NCBI GenBank assembly: GCA_033557465.1 | Contig: CM066045.1 | Coordinates: 131,213,596 to 131,277,595 of the forward strand | From: Ichthyophis bannanicus | Lineage: Eukaryota > Chordata > Amphibia > Gymnophiona > Ichthyophiidae | Direction: 5' to 3' | Length of the DNA: 64,000 nt | In this document: in pieces, positions 55,672-64,000 of the stretch | Position numbering within the stretch: position 1 is the stretch's first letter | Layout of the letters: each line of letters opens with the position of its first letter | Notes under the pieces: model-generated | The model's input: the letters and a program-made list of their open reading frames with translations, nothing else | Told to the model about the DNA's origin: nothing | Database searches by the model: none | Translations under genes and position numbers: made by a program

Positions 55672-56291
55672 TAGCCAATCTCAATATATCCACCTCCCTT
55701 CTCGATCCATGCCCAGTTACATGGATCAAACTTGCAAGGTCACAGCTAGTACCTAACCTGCTAAAAATAATCAAACTTTCACTCACACAAGGATACTTAC
55801 TCCCCATCTCAAACAAACATCCATAAGACCAATTCTGAAAAGTACAAGCCTCAACAATAAGGACCCAAATTTGTACAGACCAATCACAAGTTTGCCATTT
55901 ATAACCAAAATAATTGAAAAGGTCGTCTAGTAACAATTACAAGAACACATAAATGAATATACTCCCTTGGACCCCCACCAACACGGCTAAAATCCTAACC
56001 ACAGCATGGAAACACTCGTCACATCGCTCATTGACACCCTAATAACTGGTATAGACAACATAAGACAGGGCTTTATACTATTCTTCATTGACATAACTGC
56101 AGTATATCACCCCACCCTAAGAAGGCTCCAAGAAATTGAAATCGTTCATTTCATACCTTTCATATCGAAAACAATAAGTTAGATCTGGAAATCTGTATTC
56201 AAGGCTATTTACACAAACAGAAGGTATTCCGCAAGGCTCAACCTCATCAGGGCTGCTTTTCAATATCTACGTGCAGCTACTCTGTACTAAG

Positions 56292-57849
56292 ATAAGAACA
56301 TAAGAAATAAGATATGCCATACTGGGTCAGACCAAGGTCTCTCAAGCCCAGTATCCTGTTTCCAACAGTGGCCAATCTATGTCATATGTACCTAGCAGTT
56401 TCCCCAAAAGACACAGGTTCCGCAATGCTTGTACTGGGTCAAGCATTGATATCCTGGGTCCCTTCTTAATAATGGTTTATGGACCTTTCCTCCAGGAACT
56501 TGTCCAAACCTTTTTTAAACCCAGCTACACTAACAGCCTTTACTACATCTTCCGGTAACAAATTCCAGAGTTTGATTACACGTTGAGTGAAAAAATATTT
56601 TCTTTTATTAGTCTTGAATAGTTTACCCTGTAGCTTCATTGTAGGTCCCCTAGTCTTTCTATATTCTGATAACGTAAACAATCGATCTGTGTTTACCCAT
56701 TCCACTCCGTTCATTAATTTATAGACTTCTATCATATCTCCCCTCAGCCGTCTCTTTTCCGGGTTAAAGAACCCTAACCTTTTTAGCCTTTCTTCATAGG
56801 AGTATCCTTCCATCCCTTTACCTTTTTGGTGGCTCTTCTCTGAACCTTTTCTAATAACGCTATATCCTTTTTAAGATACGGCGACCAGAATTGCACACAA
56901 TATTCAAGGTGCGGTCTCACCATGGAACGGTATAGAGGCATTATAATACCTTTTGTTTTATTTTCCATTCCTTTCCTTATGATACCTAGCATTCTATTTG
57001 CTCTCTTGGCTGCCGCTGCACACTGGGCCGAGGGCTTTAACATGTTATCCACAATGACGCCTAAATCTTTTTCCTGGGTGGTGGTTCCTAATGTGGAACC
57101 TTGCATTGTGTAACCATAGTTTGGGTTGTTCTTCCCTAGGTGCATAACTTTGCACTTGTCCACATTAAATTTCATATGCCATTTTGATGCCCAGTCTTCC
57201 AATTTATCAAGATCCTCTTGCAATTTTCCACTATCCTCATGGGTTTTAACAACTTTAAATAGTTTTGTGTCATCTGCAGATTTGATAACCTCACTCGTTA
57301 TTCCACTTTCCAGGTCATTTATGAATATGTCAAAAAGCAGCGGACCCAGCACAGATCCCTGGGGTACACCACTATTCACCTTTCTCCATTGGGAAAATTG
57401 GCCTTTAGCCCAACCCACTGCTTTCTATCTTTTAACCAGTTCTTGATCCACAGTAGTACACTGCCTCCTATCCCATGACTCTTTAGTTTTGCCAAACGTC
57501 TCTAATGAGGGACCTTGTCAAAGGCTTTCTGAAAGTCCAGATACACTATATCAACCGACTCACCTTTGTCCACCTGTTTATTCACACTTTCAAAAAAACA
57601 TAACAGATTAGTAAGACAAGATCTTCCTTGTCTAAAGCCATGGTGGCTGTCTCCCATTAGGCCATGACTATTTACATGCTGAGTAATTTTATTCTTTATG
57701 ATGGTTTCTACCATTTTTCCCAGTACTGACGTGAGGTTCACCGTTCTGTAGTTTCCCGGATCACCCCTCAAACCCTTTTTAAAAATTGGTGTTACATTGG
57801 CGATCTGCCAATCTTCAGGTATTAGAGATGATTTTAATGATACTATCAT
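56292..57849 (-). mobile_element. CR1 LINE, subfamily A, 5'-truncated
   Basis: The complement runs [62 protein letters not shown] (active site SADD in place of FADD) and on to the CR1-A 3' end. Only two or three frame breaks are present. It sits between the RT start and RT palm of the host L2-like element. Confidence 0.92.
56466..57849 (-). pseudogene. CR1 ORF2, RT and C-terminal region
   Basis: Three long open pieces (57849-57502, 57418-56783, 56813-56466) carry the RT and C-terminal blocks in order. The breaks are a stop/shift at about 57420-57500 and a shift at about 56790. The palm motif has Ser instead of Phe before the Asp pair. The endonuclease is absent. Confidence 0.88.
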
Positions 57850-58260
57850 AAAACAACATAAAATCCAATATAAAATATATGCTGATGATATAATGCTTTA
57901 TAATACTTTCAATACTGAGCAACCCGATTACACTCGTATCACATCATGCTTAGAGGCAATGATAAGATGGCTCAAAGAACAAAGCCTGGCCCTAAACTTC
58001 AAAAAAATCAGAGGTACAACACATCACAAGGAACGCCTCATTCTCCTGTGAACACTGACTGCTACCATGTAAACAAGCTAAATCTCCATGGAATTCATTT
58101 CCTACTTTGTAAATAAGTAAAATCTCAACAAATATACTTGCTGTGTACTGTCTATTCAGTTACCACCTCGTTCAATGTTCATAAGTTAACCTTATGTTCA
58201 ATGTAACCTATTGTTCTTTGTTTGATGTAAACCACTTTGACTCAGAGAAAAGCGGTATAT

Positions 58261-61200
58261 GTTGTTGTTAAGTGCCGTCGAGTCGGAGTCGACTCATGGC
58301 GACCCTCTGGATAGCTATCCTAAATTGTGTTCGGTCTTCAGTCAGGCGGCTCATTGTTGACAGACTGGTACCCGTAGCTGCTGTTATTGTAGCAATCCAT
58401 CTCATTGCTGGCCTTCCTCTTTTGCGTTGACCTTCTATCTTGCCAAGCATGATGTCTTTCTCTAATGATCTCTCTCTTCGCATGATGATGTGTCCGAAGT
58501 ATGAAAGTCGAAGTCTTGTCATCTGAGCTTCTAAAGAAGCTTAGGTATGATCTCTTCTAGTACCGACTGGTTTGTTCTTCGGGCAGTCCATGGTATACAC
58601 AGTATTCGCCGCCAGCACCATAATTCAAAGGCATCAATTTTCTTCCTGTCTGTCTTTTTCACTGTCCAGCTTTCACATCCATATGATGTTATTGAAAATA
58701 CCATGGCTTGAACAAGTCGAATCTTTGTATGGAGAGAGACATCTCTGCTCTTGAGAATCTTATCTAGGTCTTTCATAGCCATTCTGCCAAGAGCAATGCG
58801 TTGTCTGATTTCTTGACTGCTTGTTGCTTCTTTATTGATAGTTGATCCAAGTAGGTTAAAGTTGTTCACGATTTCAATTTCTTCTCCTTCAACGATGAAC
58901 CTGTTGATTATGCCAGTTGTCATGATCTTTGTCTTCTTTACATTAAGGTGCAGGCCCATTTTGAGACTATGTTCTTTGATTGTGAGAAGCAAATGTTTCA
59001 GATCATCTTCACTTTCAGCCAGTAATGTGGTATCATCAGCATAGCGAAGGTTGTTGATGAGTCTTCCACCAATCTTCACACCTCTGTCTTCATACAGTCC
59101 TGCTTCTCTGATGATTTGTTCTGCATATAAATTAAACAGGTAGGGGGAAAGTATGCAGCCTTGTCTTACACCTTTGCTTATTTTAAACCATTCTGTTTCT
59201 CCTTGTTCCGTTCGAACTGTTGCTTCTTGATCAATGTACAGATTACGCAAGAGAACGATCAGGTGTTCTGGTATACCTATGCTTCTTAATGTGGCCCAGA
59301 GTTTCTCATGGTTTACACAGTCAAAAGCCTTGCTATAGTCGATAAAGCACAAATAGATATCCTTTTGGTATTCTTTAGTCTTTTCAAGGATCCATCTCAC
59401 ATCCGCAATGATGTCTCTCGTTCCTCGCCCTTTCCTGAACCCTGCTTGCACTTCAGGTAGTTCTTGTTCTAGGTATGGCTGTAGTCTCTTTTGAATAATC
59501 TTCAGTAGAATCTTGCTGGCATGTGGGATCAGAGCGATTGTGCGATAATTTCCACAGTCAGTTGGATCACCTTTCTTTAGTATTGGTATAAAACACAGAT
59601 CTTTTCCAGTCAGTTGGCCATGATGTTGTCTTCCATATTTCTTGGCAGAGCCTTGTAAGTACGGTAACAGCTGCATCAGATTGCTGCAATACTTCTATGG
59701 GAATGCTATCAATGCCTGGTGCTTTGTTCTTTGATAAGGCTTTCAATGCTGCTTCAACTTCTTCTTTCATCACCAATGGTTCCTGATCATGAGGTATAGG
59801 TTGAAACGGCTGTTGGTCCACTTGATCTTTATCATATAAAAACTCTGTATATTCCTTCCACCTTTTCTTGATCTTCTCAGCATCATTCAACATAGAACCT
59901 TGAGCATCTTGTAACATTCCAATTTGAGGCTGGAACTTTTTCTTTAACTCTCGCAGCTTTAGGAAAGCCGATCTTGTTCTTCCTCTAATAGTTTCTGCTT
60001 CTATTTCCTTGCAAGTGTCATTGTAGTAGTTTTCCTTGTCCTGTCTTGCTGCACGTTGGAAATCTCTGTTGAGTTCTGCGATTGTCTTTCTTTCTCCTTT
60101 GGCTTTAGCTTCTCTGCGTTTCTGGGCAATTTTCAGAGTTTCTTCCGTCATCCATTTTGGCCGTTTTTGCTTTTTCACCTTTTGTAGAGACTTCTCGCTT
60201 TCTTCCAGCACAACCTTCTTGATGTCATTCCATAACTCTTCCGGAGCTCTGTCATTTGTATCTAAGGCAGCAAATCGATTTTGCAGGCAGTCTTTAAATT
60301 CCAGTGGTATATTCTCAAGGTCATATTTTGGTGCATTCATGAGTGGTTTGCTCTTTTTCAACTTTAGCTTGAGTTTGCATACTAGTAGTTGATGATCTGT
60401 ACCACAGTCAGCTCCAGGTTTTGTCTTTGTTGATGTTACAGAGCTTTTCCATCGTTGACTTCCACAGATGTAGTCAATTTGATTTTTATACAATCCATTG
60501 GGTGAAGTCCATGTGTACAGTCGTCGCTTGTGTTGCTGAAAGAAGGTGTTTGAGATGAATAGATCATTGGTCTTGCAGAATTCTATCAATCTTTCTCCAG
60601 CTTCATTTCTGTTGCCAAGTCCATATTTTCCAACTACTTTGCCTTCTTCTTTTTGCCAACTTTTGCGTTCCAGTCACCCATGACTATCAGGATATCCTGT
60701 TTGCATGTTCTGTCAATTTCAGCTTGTACTTGTTCATAGAACTCTTCAATTTAATTCTCTTCTGCAGCTGTTGTTGGGGCATATACTTGAATTATAGTTG
60801 TGTTGATAGGCAATCCTCGTAGACGAATAGAGATTAAGCGTTCGCTGACTGCATTGTATTTCATTACTGTTCTTGCAAGTTTCTTGTTTATTATAAATGC
60901 AACACCATTTCTTCTTTGTCTTTCATTTCCAGCATAGTAGACCATGTGATCATCTGATGCAAAGTGCCCGATGCCAGTCCATTTCAGTTCGCTGACACCC
61001 AACAGATCAAGTTGTACACGTTCCATTTCATTCTTGACCACTTCCAACTTCCCTTGGTTCATGCTTCGTACGTTCCATGTTCCAATGTGTAAGACATCTT
61101 TACAGCTTCTGACTCTCATTTCATGCGCAGCTACATCAGCAGTCAGACTTCCCGAAGGCTTTGATCCAACCACATCATAAATGCTGGCTTTACTCTGAAA

Positions 61201-61578
61201 AGTCTTCAGCTCTTCCCCAGTAGCTAGTTGAGTGCCTTCCGACCTGGGAGTCTCATCTTCCAGCACCATAGCACAATTTGTTTTGTTGTAACTATCCATT
61301 GGGTTTTCATGGCAAGATACAGAAGTAGATTGCCGGGCCTTCCTTCCGCGCAGTTTAAGTTTGGTGTTGTTGCCGTTGTCACAGAAATGTGATCCTCCGC
61401 CGTCAACACTATCCCATTCTGCTGCTGCCCAGATGGGTGGTTTGTCTTCGTCTGGCACCTCAGCTGAGACCTGTCCATCTTGGGAGACCCTGCCAGTAGT
61501 TAAACTACCGATAGTTTAGCTCTCAGCATCACTGATGCACACAAGCCCTCACAGCACGACAAGCTGCAAACCAAGTGA
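58261..61578 (-). mobile_element. BovB/RTE-like LINE, nearly full length
   Basis: The minus-strand element of about 3.3 kb starts near 61578 and ends with 'gtcgagtcggagtcgactcatggcgaccct...' and (gtt)n at 58261. It is flanked by GTATAT (58255-58260 and 61579-61584). Domains in order are endonuclease, RT and a short C-terminal block. The 3' sequence is strikingly like BovB/RTE elements of squamates and afrotherian mammals. Confidence 0.9.
58268..61458 (-). pseudogene. BovB/RTE ORF (endonuclease - reverse transcriptase)
   Basis: The N-terminal part 61458-60751 contains IGTWNVRSMNQGKLEVVKNE, ELKWTGIGHF and the start of the endonuclease. GDWNAKVG follows a stop at 60751. 60589-59567 continues with QIDYICGSQRW, GTDHQLLVCKL and the linker NKAPGIDSIPIEVL. 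59676-58531 is the RT: YRTIALIPHASKILLKI, FIDYSKAFDCVNHEKLW, GVRQGCILSPYLFNLYAEQI, catalytic LRYADDTTLLAES, and YGCESWTVKK with ELWCWRRIL. 58522-58268 is the end LSYFGHIIMRRERSLEKDIM. The RT part is fully open, but one stop and about three frameshifts separate the pieces. Confidence 0.92.
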
Positions 61579-61975
61579 GTATATAAATCCAGCTAAATAA
61601 ATAAAATAAATAAATTCTCACCACCTGAGACCATAAAAATCTTACATCACAACCTAGCAGTCAAACATGAAGTAAAATACCTTGACGTTACTCTCAATCA
61701 AGAACTCAGCTTCCAATCACAGGTCAAAAAATCCACCAAGACAGCATACTACAAAATACAAACAATACACAAACTAAAGCCCCTATTTAGTGACAATGAC
61801 TTCAGATCACTATGCCAGACTGTAACAACACCCATAATAAACTATTATAATATAGTGTACCAAGGTCTTCCAAAGATAACAACATACCCACTTCAACTGG
61901 TACAGAACACCGCAGCACGCATAATCAACTATACTCGCTTCCAGTGTCCACACATTCCAAATACAAAGCACTATT

Positions 61976-62258
61976 AGAAACATAGAAACATGATGACAGA
62001 AAAAGACCACTTCGCCTATCTAGTCTGCCCTTCCATATCAACGACTACAGCAGTCCTCTTTTTTCCTTTAGAGAACCTCTGTGTTTGTCCCATATTTCTT
62101 TGAATTCAGGTACTGTCCTCATCTCTACCACCTCCACAGGGAGACTATTCCATGGATCCACCACTCTTCCCGTAAAGAAATATTTCCGCATATCACTCCT
62201 GAGTCTATCCCCTTTCACCCTCATCCCATGTCCCCTCGTAGCAGAGCTTGCTTTCAAT
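61976..62258 (-). mobile_element. CR1 LINE, subfamily B, 3' end
   Basis: The tail 'agaaacatagaaacatgatgacag' and the complement-encoded SATRGHGMRVKGDRLRSDMRKYFFTGRVVDPWNSLP identify it. It is cut by a CR1-A element at 62259. Confidence 0.88.
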
Positions 62259-63786
62259 CATAAGAACATAAGATATGCCTTACTGGGTCAGACCAAGGTC
62301 CATCAAGCACAGTATCCTGTTTCCAACAGTGGCCAATCTAGGTCATAAGTACCTAGCAGTTTCCCCTAAAGACACAGGTTCCACAATGCTTGTATTGGGT
62401 CAATCATTGATATCCTGGGTCCCTTTTTTAATAATGGTTTATGGACCTTTCCTCCAGGAACTTTTCCGAACCTTTTTTAAACCCAGCTACACTAACGGCC
62501 TTTACTACATCCTCTGGTAACAAATTCCAGAGTTTGATTACACGTTGAGTGAAAAAATACTTTTTCTTATTTGTCTTAAATAGTTTACCCTGTGGCTTCA
62601 TTGCATGTCCCCTAATCTTTCTATATTCTAATAACGTAAATTAAATTTCATCTGCCATTTTGATGCCCACTCTTCCAATTTATCAAGATCTTCTTGCAAT
62701 TTTCCATAATCCTCATGAGTTTTAACAACTTTAGTTTTGTGTCATCTGCAAATTTGATAACCTCACTCATTATTCCCTTTCCCAGGTCATTTATGAATAT
62801 GTCAAAAAGCAGCGAACCCAGCACAGATCCCTGATGTACACAACTATTCACCCTTATTAGCCAACAGAGAAACTTGTGGCAACAAAGCCTCACCAAGGGA
62901 GACAATCGCATTCCAGATGGATTCCAACGTGAAGTTCTGTGGCTTCTGTAGAGAAAAAACTTCTCCTGAACAAAAAGAGGGTGCAGCATGCTCCATTAAC
63001 GCACCCGGTCGGTCACCACTCAGAGAGAGAGACAACTGCTCCAACTGTGTCTCTCCCATCACCACCGCCATAGGTCTTCGTGAGCCCAGTTCGCCAGAGG
63101 GCTCAGATCCCGACTCTGTAGAAACAGCCCAACCTGACCCTCGTGAGCACTTCCCCACCCCCACCACAGAGGGGGGAGAGGCTAGCTCCAGGAAACCAGA
63201 AGGCAAGGGCTGAGTACGAGTCAACGGAGGTGCAGGACTCAATACGGGGGAGACAGATGAAAGCGACGCAGACGCCGGGCTCTCCGACTCCGGTGAGTCT
63301 GCCAGTCGCATAGCTCCTCCCATTTGCTCCGTAGCCCTGGTGGTGCACACAAGGAAAGGATCCAAAGGACCTATTACAGGTAAATTCGGCGTAGAGGTAC
63401 CAACGGGCTGTGAGGGCAACGGCCCCGTCTTCCCCTTGTGCTTTCTCCCCATTCACAAGCGCCGCCACACAGCACAGACTGCAGCCATAGCCATCTTGGA
63501 AACGCCCCCTCGATCTGCTTTCTATCTTTTAACCAATTTCTGTTCCACAATAGTACACTGCCTCCTATCCCATGACTCTTTAGTTTTGCCAAAAGTCTTT
63601 GAGGGATCTTGTCAAAGGCTTTCTGAAAGTCCAAATACACTATATCAACCGACTCACCTTTGTCTACCTGTTTGTTCACACCTTCAAAAAAACATAAAAG
63701 ATTAGTAAGACAAGATCTTCCTTGTCTGAAGCCATGTTGGTTGTCTCCCATTAAGCCATGACTAGCTACATGTTCAGCAATTTAGT
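62259..63786 (-). mobile_element. CR1 LINE, subfamily A, with L1 fragment inside
   Basis: The CR1-A 3' end 'aagaacataagatatgcc' is at 62259-62640. A deletion at about 62640 then joins the RT region (62640-62854), and 63513-63786 carries the upstream RT (YLDFQKAFDKIPQRLLAKLK). An L1 5' fragment occupies 62855-63512, and about 40 bp of CR1 is missing at the join. Confidence 0.85.
62855..63512 (-). mobile_element. L1-clade LINE, 5' fragment (5' UTR and ORF1 start)
   Basis: The minus strand begins GAGGGGGCGTTTCCAAGATG. ORF1 starts MGRKHKGKTGPLPSQPVGTS at 63452 and runs to about 62844. The frame contains FTLESIWNAIVSLGEALLPQ, like the region before the coiled coil of vertebrate L1 ORF1. Everything downstream is absent. 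A 5'-only L1 piece is unusual, because L1 insertions normally lose the 5' end. Confidence 0.6.
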
Positions 63787-64000
63787 TCTTTATTTATTTA
63801 TTTATTTATTTTTATTTTTTATATACCGCGCTATTGAAATCAGCGCGGTTTACATTAAAACTGAACAAGCAACAATGCATAAATATCACAATGTGCTTAC
63901 ATAGAACATGGCTTACATGGAACATGTGCTTACATATAACAATGCAATTACATGGAACATGTGCTTACATATAACAATGGCATAATCAAACTGGGATAAC
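63787..64000 (-). mobile_element. L2-like LINE 3' tail, runs out of window
   Basis: The minus-strand tail is '...gtaaaccgcgct...agcgcggtatataaaaaataaaaataaata'. The hairpin accgcgct/agcgcggt lies at 63825-63849. Upstream, about 37-bp tandem repeats (cttacatggaacatgtgcttacatataacaatg) occupy about 63900-63985. Confidence 0.65.

Larger units (their letters stand above)
58010..61614 (+). mobile_element. L2-like LINE tail, split by BovB/RTE copy
   Basis: 58010-58260 ends 'gtaaaccactttgactcagagaaaagcggtatat' and resumes at 61585-61614 with 'aaatccagctaaataaataaaataaataaa'. The hairpin and (TAAA)n layout is that of the other tails. It was inserted into the host L2-like ORF just after LALNFKK. Confidence 0.65.
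53700..61975 (+). mobile_element. L2-like LINE (host), split by five nested insertions
   Basis: Host segments are at 53700-54115, 54482-55133, 55672-56291, 57850-58009 and 61615-61975. In order they encode the end of the endonuclease (HRRGGTLDLIFVSNQ, then SWSDHH-like), the linker NTPWFSNEINNQRRILQRLK, the RT start NLYRPITSLPFITKIIEKVV, IYADDIMLYNTF (catalytic YADD), and KYLDVTLNQELSFQSQVKK with LQLVQNTAARIINYTR. This is the L2-clade order. Stops and frameshifts are frequent. Confidence 0.75.

Noticed and set aside
62844..63452. A 202-codon frame that might be a host gene exon
   Set aside because: Its position behind an L1-type 5' end with a YY1-like site, and the segment FTLESIWNAIVSLGEALLPQ, fit an L1 ORF1 start better.
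1..64000. CRISPR arrays, operons, ribosome binding sites
   Set aside because: The content is eukaryotic; no regularly spaced short repeats or bacterial gene organisation were seen.

Overview
This is a vertebrate genomic window with no recognisable host protein-coding gene. Almost everything identifiable is transposable-element DNA. The mix (CR1, L2-like, L1 and BovB/RTE-like LINEs, a tyrosine-recombinase DIRS retrotransposon, PIF/Harbinger-, hAT- and mariner-type DNA transposons) points to a large, repeat-rich, non-avian, non-mammalian vertebrate genome. An amphibian, perhaps a caecilian, fits best, but the species assignment is only an inference from repeat content.

Layout. 1-2367 is the end of a ~3 kb Harbinger-like element; a complete second copy lies inverted at 36172-39319, flanked by TTA target duplications. 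3.6-5 kb holds a CR1 tail inside a MITE remnant and a palindromic MITE. 5767-6455 is a deleted mariner. 7869-15339 is a DIRS element with inverted terminal repeats, an internal complementary region, a gag-like ORF, RT/RNase H/methyltransferase and tyrosine recombinase. Its methyltransferase region is split by an LTR-like element (11875-13421). 17.7-23.1 kb is a decayed antisense L1 carrying a CR1. 23.4-34.3 kb is three CR1 pieces with MITE/hAT insertions, the last a nearly full-length CR1 with ORF1 and ORF2 remnants. 39.4-40.3 kb is an antisense L2-like RT end. 40.8-50.5 kb is one sense CR1 broken by a second CR1, a MITE and a 6.6 kb full-length L1 with a 9-bp target duplication. 51322-52607 is a second LTR-like element of the same family. 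53.7-62 kb is an L2-like LINE split by two shorter LINE tails, two BovB/RTE-like copies and a CR1. The window ends in CR1, a 5' fragment of another L1, and an L2-like tail.

The best candidate for something undescribed is the pair of LTR-like elements at 11875-13421 (minus) and 51322-52607 (plus). Each has TG...CA ends and a 4-bp target duplication. Each has a ~310-340 codon ORF open from the first base of the element in the same phase, followed by a polyadenylation signal about 155-170 nt from the end. This resembles a solo LTR whose U3 carries the 3' part of a viral accessory ORF, the arrangement known in complex retroviruses such as spumaviruses and MMTV. A second notable signal is a 3'-terminal hairpin shared by six L2-like LINE tails in which stem bases change in compensating pairs.

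All transposon coding regions are broken by stops, frameshifts or insertions, except the two LTR-embedded ORFs, which are uninterrupted.
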